From CBDCXF01 sp965223755 (GTDB lineage Bacteria; Acidobacteriota; Thermoanaerobaculia; Multivoradales; JAHEKO01): a stretch of 64,000 nt of DNA. Below the pieces are notes generated by a model. That model did not search any database. It was not told where the DNA came from and saw only the letters and a list, made by a program, of their open reading frames with translations. Below, in pieces: positions 6,655 through 15,100 of this stretch (position 1 is its first letter; the number at the start of each line of letters is the position of its first letter). Location of the stretch: NCBI GenBank assembly GCA_965223755.1, contig CBDCXF010000002.1:1178001-1242000 (forward strand), in the 5' to 3' direction. The translations under genes were made by a program, and so were the position numbers.

Positions 6655-8655
6655 ATGGCTGGTGTAGAGGTTAAGGAACTCGGACCGGTGCAGGGGCGGC
6701 AACTTCGCCAATGGATTGAGTGCGGGAATAGGAGGTTCAAAGCAACAGTCCGACGAACTCACAGCGGTGACGGGGCAAAGCGAGGAAGGGTTTTCGTTCT
6801 GCCAGGTCGGCTCATTCTCCCTTCCTTGCCCAAGGAACACAGCGATGCAGTTCGTGAATTCAGCAAAGAAATCGGTGAACTAAAAAGCCGCAGGGATCTA
6901 AACGCTTTGGAAGCTTACAAAGCGTTCCTCGATAAACACGGCGTAGAGCGAAACGCGAGATTTGGTGCCATGAGAGCAGTCCCGTGGGACCTAGGACCTA
7001 CTCCTGTCTTGGAAATCGGCCAAACGGGTAGTGTTCCGGTATGCGTGACTCCTTTGGCTTTTACACCCAGGAGCAAGAGCGAAGCCGTTCAACAGAGTCT
7101 TCCTTTAGATCAGGGCCGAGTGCTGTATCTTGATATTTTGCAACAGTTCCTGTCCGAATGCCTAGAAGACTATTTCGCTGAAATCGCGGATCATCTCTGG
7201 AGCGCTTGCACGTTTGCGGACAAAAAGCATGCGCTTGAGACAGTTCGTAAAGTCCGTCGTCGTTTGAGCTTGTCCGTGAAGCCGAAACTCAACGAAGTCC
7301 GGTACGACAAAAAGGCATCAACGATAGTCCGTGACCTCCAAATAAGCATCAACCGAGAGTTCGAATCGGAGATTCCGTTCTACGACGCTGCTGTAGAGAT
7401 TATTGAATTGTGCAGCACGCTGCTCGCCTGGATAGCCGGTGGTGATTTCGATGTCGACGCGGCCGCAGAACGTGCACGAAGAGCTATCGCCAAGGTTGAT
7501 TCACACGATCCAGACATAGGTGCCCTTGCGCAATGCTTAGATTTCTTGAGTTCAGTACCGGATCGCGATTCGCTGTCCCCTCTTAGCTCCAACTTGTCAG
7601 TCTCCAGGGAATGGCTCTCTGATCTTCTCCGGTGCAGTGAATTCCTCCATTTTGTGAGGGGGCTGATAATCTATTACAAGAGAGACGCGACCCACGTTTT
7701 TGTAACCCACCACATGGATGTCTACGCTTCGGAGGAATTCTTCGAGCAGCTGAGAGAACTCGCAAAAAAGAAGTGGGGCGATTTTGTCGTCGTTTGGACC
7801 GGCTACGGCCGTCAAAGTGATATCGAACTGGCTATTCTGGCTCGGCTGTGGCTGTCACACGTTCAGGTCCTGTACATTCCAAACTCTCTTGACACCAGAC
7901 GGGGCGGTGCAAAGCAACTTAGACATGAAAGCGACTGGGTGGTCGAGGAGCTCGCCTACGGTGCGCTTATTGGGAAACCGCTGCACGTCGTCGTAGCTAT
8001 TAATTCAGAACAATGTCGACAGCAGATCGAGGAGCAATTGCGGGAATATAGGTGGGGGTCGCTTCCTGAATCTCTTGGCGGCGGTGAACAACTTCCAGCT
8101 ATAGGGAAGATTCCGAAACAACTACAGCAACACCTCAAAAATCGCATTTACACACAGCATCAGCCGTCTCGAGGCACGATGGAGCACGCCGATGACTTTT
8201 CCAAAGGGATATTTGTTCCCGCGATGAAGGCTGCGTTTCGCCAAGCGTTGTGGACCTTGCGACTAGGTTTCGAGGCCGACGATTGGCTCATCGTCCAAGC
8301 TCTTTGCCGTGCTTCGACCAGACAATCGGGGTTGGAGCTACCGAAGTACGTGACGGCAGAAGAAATCGCCGAAGAAGCTCTTGATCACCGTAGAAAAGAT
8401 AATCGAACGATCAGCTCGACGTGGATTACGCGCAGGTTGCGAGAGCGGATCCTTATGCGCAGCGTGTTGATTCGTGGGACTCGAATCCCAGTGGTTCTTG
8501 AGGGGCCGAGACGCGGTTCGTCGAAGACGTACAGTTTTTCATTGGGTGCCGCCGTCGGATGCTACGCACAAGATTGTGGTTCTCTCTTGACAGCCACGGA
8601 ATTAAAGCGCGTTTTTTTGCAGGTGTTGACTCATCCTGTAAGGAGTAAACCATGA
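6655..8655 (+). CDS. Unknown 666-residue protein with Rossmann-like/TIR-NDT-like core
   Basis: I do not recognise this protein. Residues 1-130 are basic with short strands, 150-330 look helical, and residues about 347-460 show a beta-alpha pattern: HVFVTHHMD, a helix, DFVVVWTGYG, a helix, VQVLYIPN, then DWVVEELAYGALIGKPLHVVV (D427 to about V447). A Glu in a helix followed by GKP and a hydrophobic strand resembles nucleoside 2-deoxyribosyltransferase-like and TIR-like folds, where that Glu is catalytic; this is inference. The C-terminal 100 residues contain a possible winged helix (VTAEEIAEEALDHRR onwards). Its stop overlaps the start of the SorC-type regulator by 4 bp, so the two form one operon. 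Base composition is more A+T-rich than flanking core genes, suggesting transfer. Confidence 0.8.
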   Translation: MAGVEVKELGPVQGRQLRQWIECGNRRFKATVRRTHSGDGAKRGRVFVLPGRLILPSLPKEHSDAVREFSKEIGELKSRRDLNALEAYKAFLDKHGVERNARFGAMRAVPWDLGPTPVLEIGQTGSVPVCVTPLAFTPRSKSEAVQQSLPLDQGRVLYLDILQQFLSECLEDYFAEIADHLWSACTFADKKHALETVRKVRRRLSLSVKPKLNEVRYDKKASTIVRDLQISINREFESEIPFYDAAVEIIELCSTLLAWIAGGDFDVDAAAERARRAIAKVDSHDPDIGALAQCLDFLSSVPDRDSLSPLSSNLSVSREWLSDLLRCSEFLHFVRGLIIYYKRDATHVFVTHHMDVYASEEFFEQLRELAKKKWGDFVVVWTGYGRQSDIELAILARLWLSHVQVLYIPNSLDTRRGGAKQLRHESDWVVEELAYGALIGKPLHVVVAINSEQCRQQIEEQLREYRWGSLPESLGGGEQLPAIGKIPKQLQQHLKNRIYTQHQPSRGTMEHADDFSKGIFVPAMKAAFRQALWTLRLGFEADDWLIVQALCRASTRQSGLELPKYVTAEEIAEEALDHRRKDNRTISSTWITRRLRERILMRSVLIRGTRIPVVLEGPRRGSSKTYSFSLGAAVGCYAQDCGSLLTATELKRVFLQVLTHPVRSKP

Positions 8656-9701
8656 AAACTTATCCATCTTCATCGTCTGATCTCCCGACGCTTCTGCGTG
8701 TCGCATACCTTCATTTTGAGGGTCGGAGTCAACAAGAAATAGCTACTCAGCTAGATGTAAGCCGTTCTACCGTGTCGCGCCTGATCGCACGCGCAAAAAA
8801 CTACGTAGAACTCCGCTACCGCATTCCAGGCAACATTGAGCTGGAGGCTCAGATTCTCAGGATATATCGTCACCTTAATGATGTCCGAGTAGTGGAAACT
8901 GGAACCGTAGACCAAGAGACAGAAGTCGTTGGACAAGAAGCCGCCAACTACTTCCTTGAGAACGTGTTCGACGGGGCCCACGTCGCATTATCTTGCGGTG
9001 AGACTCTTCTTGAAATGCTCAAAGAGCTCCCAAATCAGCGAAATATAACCTTGACGATCTCTCAGATGTCCGCCGAAGGCGACCCCGAGACGATTCATCA
9101 AGCCCCTGCGGCACTGGTTGGTCAACTTCGAGCAAAAGTAGGGCCTAGTTCCACAGCTTTTGGCCTTCAGCTGCCACCATTTAGCGCTGACTCTCCGGAA
9201 GATCTCGCGTATCGTAAGTTCTTAAGAAATAGCTCGCTACTTAATAAGCTGAAAAAGAAGTGTCTGAAAGCAGATTTCGCTTTCATTGGAGTTGGTGGTG
9301 TCAGGAAATACAGGGCGAGCGGCGGGCACAGCTTTCTTCGATCTGCCTCCGCCGCCACCAACGGAAAATTCGATGAACTGGTTCCCCTATTGGGGATTGT
9401 TGGCGAGATAAACAACCGTCCATTCGATTCGAAAGGTCGCGACCAAACCAAAAAGATCCCAGGCCTTTCGAACAACTTCATGACGATCTTAGACCTGAAC
9501 GACATCCGAAGTATGGCCGCCGACTCAGAAACGTGTAAGGTCGTGGCTGTAGCCACAGGCTCAGCGAAACTTGAGCCAATCCGAGTGGCGTTGCGCACCG
9601 GTCTTTGCAACGTTCTGATTACCGGTGCGGATCTTGCGAGGGCTCTTATCGAGGCGGATTCAACCGCGACACAGGCTCTGCCGACAGACAAGCCAAACTG
9701 A
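8652..9701 (+). CDS. SorC/DeoR-type sugar-binding transcriptional regulator
   Basis: A 349-residue regulator, normal length for the SorC family. The N terminus is an HTH (RSQQEIATQLDVSRSTVSRL, about residues 24-43). The rest is the phosphosugar-binding domain: GAHVALSCGETLLEML, ADFAFIGVGGVRKYRA, LLGIVGEINNRPFDSKG, and VVAVATGSAKLEPIRVALRT followed by GLCNVLITGADLARALIE, all in family order. These proteins sense phosphorylated sugars or related metabolites and control the operon they sit in. The start ATG overlaps the upstream gene (ATGA) and a ribosome site (AAGGAG) precedes it. Pairing with an unknown protein rather than sugar-catabolism genes is unusual. Confidence 0.9.
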   Translation: MKTYPSSSSDLPTLLRVAYLHFEGRSQQEIATQLDVSRSTVSRLIARAKNYVELRYRIPGNIELEAQILRIYRHLNDVRVVETGTVDQETEVVGQEAANYFLENVFDGAHVALSCGETLLEMLKELPNQRNITLTISQMSAEGDPETIHQAPAALVGQLRAKVGPSSTAFGLQLPPFSADSPEDLAYRKFLRNSSLLNKLKKKCLKADFAFIGVGGVRKYRASGGHSFLRSASAATNGKFDELVPLLGIVGEINNRPFDSKGRDQTKKIPGLSNNFMTILDLNDIRSMAADSETCKVVAVATGSAKLEPIRVALRTGLCNVLITGADLARALIEADSTATQALPTDKPN

Positions 9702-9781
9702 GGTTCCCCCTATTGTGCTGGAGAAGTAATCGGCGGGAGTACGCAAGAGCGCGGCTTAAGTCAGTGCAGCAACGCTGCTAA

Positions 9782-10060
9782 GCGCGGCTCATCGAACAAC
9801 TTGTCCCCGACGCAGAAGTCAGCCTCAAGTGGAACACGATTGCCTACGATCTCGACGGCAGCCTATTCGCGCTCTCCGCCAACAAGAGGCACGTGAATCT
9901 CAACATCCTGACTGTGGGGCTGCTGGCTGAGTACGCTGAGGACCTGGCCGGCATTCCCCAGAGCAAGTGTGTTTTGCGCTTCGGCCCCAAAGCCGAGGTG
10001 CCGTTCGAGACCTTGCGCAAGGTCATGACCGACGCGGTGGAGCGCAAGCGCGCGGGCTAG
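9782..10060 (+). pseudogene. DUF1801 gene, 3' part only
   Basis: From 9782 to the TAG at 10058-10060 the plus strand encodes RLIEQLVPDAEVSLKWNT, then AYDLDGSLFALSANKRHVNL and a tail FETLRKVMTDAVERKRAG, which is the C-terminal two thirds of a DUF1801 (YdhG-like) protein. An in-frame TAA directly precedes it and no start codon or N-terminal part is present, so it is a remnant. Its last codons supply the right copy of the 31-bp repeat. The missing 5' part was presumably lost when the cassette entered. Confidence 0.75.
10020..10050. repeat. 31-bp direct repeat, right copy
   Basis: Second copy of the segment at 6509-6539, differing at one base (GCGGTGG instead of GCGGCGG), here inside the DUF1801 remnant. 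Confidence 0.9.
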
Positions 10061-10069
10061 CTAGATCTG

Positions 10070-10107
10070 TTGATTCAAAGCTGGTTGATTCAAGCCGGTT
10101 GATTCAA
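10070..10107. repeat. Three spaced copies of TTGATTCAA
   Basis: TTGATTCAA occurs at 10070-10078, 10085-10093 and 10099-10107, separated by AGCTGG/GCCGG spacers, that is a repeat of about 14-15 bp. It lies between the DUF1801 remnant and the 3' end of the convergent monooxygenase-like gene. Function unknown. Confidence 0.8.
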
Positions 10108-10139
10108 GCTGGGCTGACTTGAGCCTGGCGCTTGAGAAG

Positions 10140-10508
10140 CTAGCGATCGAACCCAAAGGCGTGGGTGGCGAACTCGGCTCCGAGCTGCATCTGTTCGGTC
10201 GCGGCCTTGAGTTCTTCGGGGACGTCGCCATGAAAGAAGAACAGTCCCGGTACGGCGATGGCGAGCAACTGCTGAAAGTGCCCGGCAGCGGTGGTGTTCA
10301 AGTGAAACCCCACGGCGCTGGCGTCTTCGAATTCGTCCCGCACATACAGGGCGTTGTCCTTCTCTGAGACGTAACAGTGGACCGTCTGCGCGCCGGGTTC
10401 GTTCTGCTTCATCGCTTCGGTGACCTGCTCGTAGATGGCCTTGAGCTCATCCAGCTTGCCCGGTTGCGCGGTCCATTTGTAGATGACGGTGACGTGTTGG
10501 CTGTCCAT
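10140..10508 (-). CDS. ABM-domain (putative quinol monooxygenase) protein
   Basis: A 122-residue cytoplasmic protein of the antibiotic-biosynthesis-monooxygenase fold, a small dimeric alpha-beta barrel. Typical features are the opening strand VTVIYKWTAQPGKLDELKAI, the central HCYVSEKDNALYVRDEFEDA and the helix with HFQQLLAIAVP. Family members act as cofactor-free monooxygenases or as uncharacterised stress proteins, so the substrate is unknown. A ribosome site (AAAGGAGA) precedes the ATG. It lies 20 bp downstream of the PLP decarboxylase and may be cotranscribed with it. Confidence 0.75.
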   Translation of the reverse strand: MDSQHVTVIYKWTAQPGKLDELKAIYEQVTEAMKQNEPGAQTVHCYVSEKDNALYVRDEFEDASAVGFHLNTTAAGHFQQLLAIAVPGLFFFHGDVPEELKAATEQMQLGAEFATHAFGFDR

Positions 10509-10528
10509 TTGATTTCTCCTTTCGAACT

Positions 10529-11947
10529 CTAGCCCAGGTCGGCTCGAACACGATCTAGAGCCTCGATCAAGGCGGCGATATTCGATTCATTTGTGCGGTA
10601 GTTGGTGATGGTCGCCCGCAGCACGGGAACTTCGCCGCCCAAAATCGTCGTCGAGATCCAAGCATCGCCAGCATTAACGATGCGACTGCAGATCGCTTGC
10701 ATCCGCTCGAGCGAGTTGTCGGCGCTTTCGCCATCGGTCCAGCAGACGGTTGGCAGGGGTGTGTCGTTGCGAATCCGCCATCCGCTGACAGTGAGACGGT
10801 GGCGAAGGACGTCACCCAAATCGGTTTGCCGGCCGATGGCCTCGGCGTACCCTTCCCAGCCGGCCACCGCCAAAGACAGAAACACCTTGAGACCGATGAA
10901 GCGCCGCGACCACTGCATGCTGGTCTCAAAGGGGTCGATGCCGTCGCCGTCGACCGTCGGCATGTAGTCGGCGTGGATCGAAAACACACGCCGCGGAATG
11001 TCTTGGTGGCGAGTCAGAAAGATGCCCGCTCCCATCGGTACCGACAGCCACTTATGGGCGTCGAAGGTGATCGAATCGGCTCGGTCGATCGCGCCCAAGT
11101 GCGGCCGCAGCTTCGGAACCAATGCCGCAGCGCCACCCCAAGCGGCGTCGGCGTGGACCCACAGCCCGTTTTCCTCGGCGACCTGCAAAATCTCGTCAAT
11201 CGGATCGATCAAGCCGGCATTGGTGGTGCCCATGGTGGCCACCACCAGAAAGGGACGATGGCCGTCCGCCCGATCTCGTTCGATCGAGTCTGCGAGCGCG
11301 GCCGGGTCCATGACAAAGCGTTCGCCAACCGGCACCTCACGCACCGCCGAGGTGCCCAGTCCGCAGGCTCTTGCCGCTTTGACGAACGAGTGGTGACTCT
11401 CCCGGGTTACATAGAAAACCGGGCGGCCCTCGATGGCGCCGACGCCGTCCTCGCCAAATTCGGGAAATGTGGCCACCAACGCTGATAGCACACCGGTGTG
11501 GTTGGCCTCAGCTCCGCCGGAGGTAAACGAACCGGCAAGAGTTGCTGGGTCATAGCCGAAACGAGCGCCGATGGCGCGCAGAGTGTGCTGTTCGATTTCG
11601 CACGCCGCGGGGTTGTGGCTCCACGCGGCGAGCTGAGGATTGAACGCCGCCACGACGGTGTCGGCGGCGATTCCCATGGTGGTGGGGTTGGGGTTGAACA
11701 GTCCGTAGTAGGCGCGATGGGAGGTGTGGACTTGGGTGCGCTGCAGCAGGTCGGCGACGAAGTCGACGGCCGGGCCTGGATCAATGCCTTGCGCGAAGTC
11801 AAACGGCGCCAGTTCGCTACGAATGGCGTCGGCGTCAGGAGGTTGGCTGACCGCCGAACGATCGACGTTCTGCACGTAGCTTTCGACGGTGTCAACGAGC
11901 TGCTCCCACAATCGGCGACGGCTGTCTGGATTGAGGGTGAGCGGCAT
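10529..11947 (-). CDS. Pyridoxal-dependent amino-acid decarboxylase (group II)
   Basis: A 472-residue cytoplasmic enzyme of the group II PLP decarboxylases (glutamate, aromatic amino acid and related). Characteristic segments are HRAYYGLFNPNPTTMG, TSGGAEANHTGVL, the His in SHHSFVKAARACG that stacks on PLP, HADAAWGGAAAL with the Asp that contacts the pyridine nitrogen, and ITFDAHKWLSVPMGAGIF with the Schiff-base Lys. The substrate cannot be named; the pattern is closest to aromatic-L-amino-acid-like decarboxylases. It starts at an ATG four bases from the MMPL gene stop, so MMPL, decarboxylase and the ABM gene look like one operon. Confidence 0.88.
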   Translation of the reverse strand: MPLTLNPDSRRRLWEQLVDTVESYVQNVDRSAVSQPPDADAIRSELAPFDFAQGIDPGPAVDFVADLLQRTQVHTSHRAYYGLFNPNPTTMGIAADTVVAAFNPQLAAWSHNPAACEIEQHTLRAIGARFGYDPATLAGSFTSGGAEANHTGVLSALVATFPEFGEDGVGAIEGRPVFYVTRESHHSFVKAARACGLGTSAVREVPVGERFVMDPAALADSIERDRADGHRPFLVVATMGTTNAGLIDPIDEILQVAEENGLWVHADAAWGGAAALVPKLRPHLGAIDRADSITFDAHKWLSVPMGAGIFLTRHQDIPRRVFSIHADYMPTVDGDGIDPFETSMQWSRRFIGLKVFLSLAVAGWEGYAEAIGRQTDLGDVLRHRLTVSGWRIRNDTPLPTVCWTDGESADNSLERMQAICSRIVNAGDAWISTTILGGEVPVLRATITNYRTNESNIAALIEALDRVRADLG

Positions 11948-11951
11948 CGGG

Positions 11952-14126
11952 TCAGTCTAACGCCGGCCTTGCCTGTTCGCGCCTCGCGGTTACGTTCAGC
12001 AATGCAGGGAGCAACAAGGTGTCGCCGACAAGAGCAAAGAGAAGGGTAAGGCCGCCGACCACGGCGAAGATGCGGCCCTGTGGCATGGGATGACTGAGCA
12101 GCGCCGCGAATCCGGCGAGCAAGATCATGCTGCTCACCGCCAGCGTGGGAGTGAGGCGGATGACCGCCGACGCGGCTGCGTTCTCGGGGTCCAGGCCTTC
12201 AGCGCGTCGGCGGCGGAAGCGATAGGCGAGGTGGATACTGTCGTCGACCGCCACACCGAGGCCGACGGTCAGCGCCATTGCGCCGGCAAAGCGCAGTGGC
12301 TGGTCGAGCCAAGCCAATACCGCTGCTGTTGCCAATAGGGGGAATGCGTTGGGCAAAGTGGAGATCAGGCCGAGACGCACCGAGCGCAAGCCCACCGCGA
12401 GGACGACGGCGATGAGGGCCAGCGCGACAAACAGACTGCGGCGGAGATCTCGGACCACCGAGACGATGCCGCGATAGGTCAGTGCATTGGTGCCGGTCAA
12501 CCCGATCTCGAAGCCGGCGAAGTCGTTTTCAATCCGTTCGAACTCTCGGTCGAGGCGCTGAAATCCCCGCTCCAAGGTGCGACTTCCCAGGTCTTGGATG
12601 CGTGCGTGCACGACCGCTCTGCGCTCAACAGGGTCGACCAAGGACGAGGAGAATTTTTCCGGAATGCCGGCTAGCGGATCCGACCCAGTGCGAGGAGTTG
12701 CCGCCAGTACGGTCGCAATCGAGAACGGTCGGTGCGTGACCTCTTCATTGTCGAGGGCCGTGTGCACCGCCATCAAGCCGTCGATGACCTCCAAAGAGTC
12801 GAGTCCGAGTCCTTGACGCCAGGTAACCAGAACGTCAATCCACACCGCGCCGCCGAGTCCTTCTTCAATGGGCTGCAAGGCCGCGTACGCAGGATCTTGG
12901 GTGGGCAGTACTTCGCCCATCTTGTAGTCGGTCTCCAAACGTGCCGCCGAGATCGCGAAGACGATTGTGAGCACGGCGCCAAGCACGACCACGGCCGGCG
13001 AATGACGGCAAGCCGCCCGCAACAGATTGTCCCAGCGGTGCGAATGCGGCGACTGCTCTTGGGCTGAGTGTCCCGACCAGCTGGCGAGTCCCACAAGTGG
13101 AACCAGCGTGAGTACGGTCAGACCGACGAGGAGACTTCCGGCAGCGCAGACCCAACCGAACTGCTGAATCAATGGCAACTTGGAGAGAGCCAACGACCCG
13201 AAAGCGATCGCCGTGGTGATGCTGGTCAACAGACAGGGAGCAAAGGCGGCGTCGAGTGCATGCCGAACCGATTCCAACCGCCCGCCCGCGGTGGGCTTTG
13301 CACGATCCTGAGCGTGCAGGAGGTGCACCGAGTCCGTCAGACCGACCGCCAACATCAGGGCCGGTGCCGCGATCGACAGCGGCGTCAGCGGTACACCGGC
13401 CCAGCCCATACCGCCGAGCAACCAGAGAATCCCGACCGAGGGCCCGATCAAAGCGGCCAAGATGCGCTTCCACGTGCGCAGCAGTGGCCAGGCGACCAAG
13501 ATGCAGAGCGCGAAGGCCAGCGAGTTGGTCGTCACCACCGACCGCCGGAGTTCGGTCATTGCCGCCAGCCTTAGGAAAGGGACGCCGGTCAGGCGTGCAC
13601 GCCAGGAAGGGCTGGAGAACGCTGCGACCCCCTCACGGATCTCTTCGAGAGTGGGACGAATGTCCGCAATCGACCGTCCGGCGGAGTGAGTGAGGCGAAC
13701 CAGCACCAGCAGCTCGCTCCGGTCGGGCGACACCAGTTGCGAGGCTAAAGGGTGATCCGCAGTGCGTTCCAGAGCCAAGGGATCTCGATCCAGAATCTCC
13801 TCGACACCGAACACCCATTCCACGCCCTCGAGTCGTCTCAGCGTCAAGCTGACGCGGGAGGCTTCGGCCAAGATTTCGCTGTCGAGAACGTCATTCGCCT
13901 CGATCAGCACCACGACGAAGTCCTTGTTGTCGCCGAAGCTCTCGCGCAAGGCGGCGAGGCGTGCACTATCTTGATCGGTGACCCGGTGCAGCGCCCGGGT
14001 GCTGTCCTCGAACTGCAGCCGGGGCAAGCCCGCGAGTGCGGCGAGGGAAAAGGCCACAGCCAGAGTCGCGACCATCCGTCGTCGCTTCGACAGGGTCGCC
14101 GCCCACTTGTTGGCCAGGTGCTCCAC
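11952..14126 (-). CDS. MMPL/RND-type exporter
   Basis: An integral membrane protein of about 724 residues with the two-fold repeated topology of MMPL (hydrophobe exporter) proteins: one segment, a periplasmic loop (FEDSTRALHRVTDQD onwards), five segments, then the same again. The proton-relay type segment is seen in both halves: LMLAVGLTDSVHLLHAQDRA and LTVGLGVAVDDSIHLAYRFR. Substrates in this family are lipids or hopanoids, not deducible here. I chose the GTG at 14124-14126, 26 bp after the DUF2236 gene, because upstream codons overlap that gene and lack protein character; an ATG at about 14075 is the alternative. Confidence 0.85.
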   Translation of the reverse strand: MEHLANKWAATLSKRRRMVATLAVAFSLAALAGLPRLQFEDSTRALHRVTDQDSARLAALRESFGDNKDFVVVLIEANDVLDSEILAEASRVSLTLRRLEGVEWVFGVEEILDRDPLALERTADHPLASQLVSPDRSELLVLVRLTHSAGRSIADIRPTLEEIREGVAAFSSPSWRARLTGVPFLRLAAMTELRRSVVTTNSLAFALCILVAWPLLRTWKRILAALIGPSVGILWLLGGMGWAGVPLTPLSIAAPALMLAVGLTDSVHLLHAQDRAKPTAGGRLESVRHALDAAFAPCLLTSITTAIAFGSLALSKLPLIQQFGWVCAAGSLLVGLTVLTLVPLVGLASWSGHSAQEQSPHSHRWDNLLRAACRHSPAVVVLGAVLTIVFAISAARLETDYKMGEVLPTQDPAYAALQPIEEGLGGAVWIDVLVTWRQGLGLDSLEVIDGLMAVHTALDNEEVTHRPFSIATVLAATPRTGSDPLAGIPEKFSSSLVDPVERRAVVHARIQDLGSRTLERGFQRLDREFERIENDFAGFEIGLTGTNALTYRGIVSVVRDLRRSLFVALALIAVVLAVGLRSVRLGLISTLPNAFPLLATAAVLAWLDQPLRFAGAMALTVGLGVAVDDSIHLAYRFRRRRAEGLDPENAAASAVIRLTPTLAVSSMILLAGFAALLSHPMPQGRIFAVVGGLTLLFALVGDTLLLPALLNVTARREQARPALD

Positions 14127-14152
14127 GCTGATCGGCGCCAGTCGATGGTCGC

Positions 14153-14923
14153 CTAGGCCGCCGCTCGATTGGCCGCCGTCCACATGCGGCGAGCCGGAGC
14201 GGGAAGCAGATAACGATGAACTTGGAAGACGCGGAGACGAGAGAACATCCGCGCGAAACCAGCACTGAGCAATCCGGGCTTGAGGCCAGCCAGGGTCGCC
14301 ACTTGAGGTTCGACCAACGCAGGCGTCAGCTTGCGCAGCATCCAGTAGCCGACCGGTCCTAATGCGCGCCGGTAGGAGTCGTAGAGCTTGGCGGTCCACT
14401 TGGTGGTCTCGTAACTCGCCAGGCGGCGAGCGCGCAAAGCCAGAAACTCGGCGTAGTCCTGGGGATAGTCCGGTACCCCCATGTGGCGGGCCATGGAACT
14501 GTAGTTGTCGACGAAAGCTTCGGCTTCGGCGGCGGTGATCTGACGGCCCTGACTCACCTCCAAGGCTCGGACAGAGTTCTGCATTCCCATCAGCAGCACA
14601 TCCCGATAGGCCTCGTCGGGGATCAACTGTCCGCGTTTGTCTTCGATTTTGGTGTGCAACCCGCGAATGCGACGACAGGCGGCGACGTAGGCTTCTTCAG
14701 AAGGAGCGCGCATGAGTTCGCGCATGTAGTGAATGGTGCTGATGAAACGCCCCACTGGGTCGGCGGGCAGCTTGCCGGTATAAAAGAGCCACTCGGCACT
14801 GGGGTTGACAGCGAATTCGGCGCTGGACGCGGCGAAGATCAAAAGCAGACAATCGGGGTCGGTCCAAAGGTCCGTCAGATCCACCTGTGTCTGCTGGCTC
14901 GAGCGCTTCTTGCTCAGACTCAT
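14153..14923 (-). CDS. DUF2236 / MpaB-type oxygenase family protein
   Basis: A 256-residue protein resembling DUF2236 (MpaB/latex-clearing-protein type, many of which bind haem). Seen are the family-like opening DPVGRFISTIHYMRELM, the stretch CRRIRGLHTKIEDKRGQL followed by IPDEAYRDVLLMGMQNSVRA, and YSSMARHMGVPDYPQDYAEF. There is no signal peptide. The biochemical role is unknown; the family name rests on overall pattern. It starts the likely operon DUF2236-MMPL-decarboxylase-ABM, which could process or move a hydrophobic compound, but that is inference. Confidence 0.75.
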   Translation of the reverse strand: MSLSKKRSSQQTQVDLTDLWTDPDCLLLIFAASSAEFAVNPSAEWLFYTGKLPADPVGRFISTIHYMRELMRAPSEEAYVAACRRIRGLHTKIEDKRGQLIPDEAYRDVLLMGMQNSVRALEVSQGRQITAAEAEAFVDNYSSMARHMGVPDYPQDYAEFLALRARRLASYETTKWTAKLYDSYRRALGPVGYWMLRKLTPALVEPQVATLAGLKPGLLSAGFARMFSRLRVFQVHRYLLPAPARRMWTAANRAAA

Positions 14924-15013
14924 TCTCCACTATCGCTGATCACCGCACCGGACTCGGTGCGTGGGTGAAAGTTGGCGTGAGTATAGACAAGAGCGCTCAA
15001 GGTCCCGTGGGGA

Positions 15014-15044
15014 TAAAAAAGGCGGCGTCGAATCGACGCCGCCT
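15014..15044 (-). terminator. Intrinsic terminator of the barrel gene
   Basis: On the minus strand an 11-bp perfect stem GGCGGCGTCGA/TCGACGCCGCC with a minimal loop is followed directly by TTTTTTAT. It lies about 60 bp after the outer-membrane barrel gene stop and ahead of the DUF2236 operon. Confidence 0.9.
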
Positions 15045-15100
15045 TACCAAAAGGGACCCGGCGACCTATGAACCGGGCAACCATGGGATCCGGCAACCGA

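Noticed and set aside
10697..11485. 262-codon frame antisense to the PLP decarboxylase
   Set aside because: Shadow of the decarboxylase; lacks a ribosome site and any family pattern.
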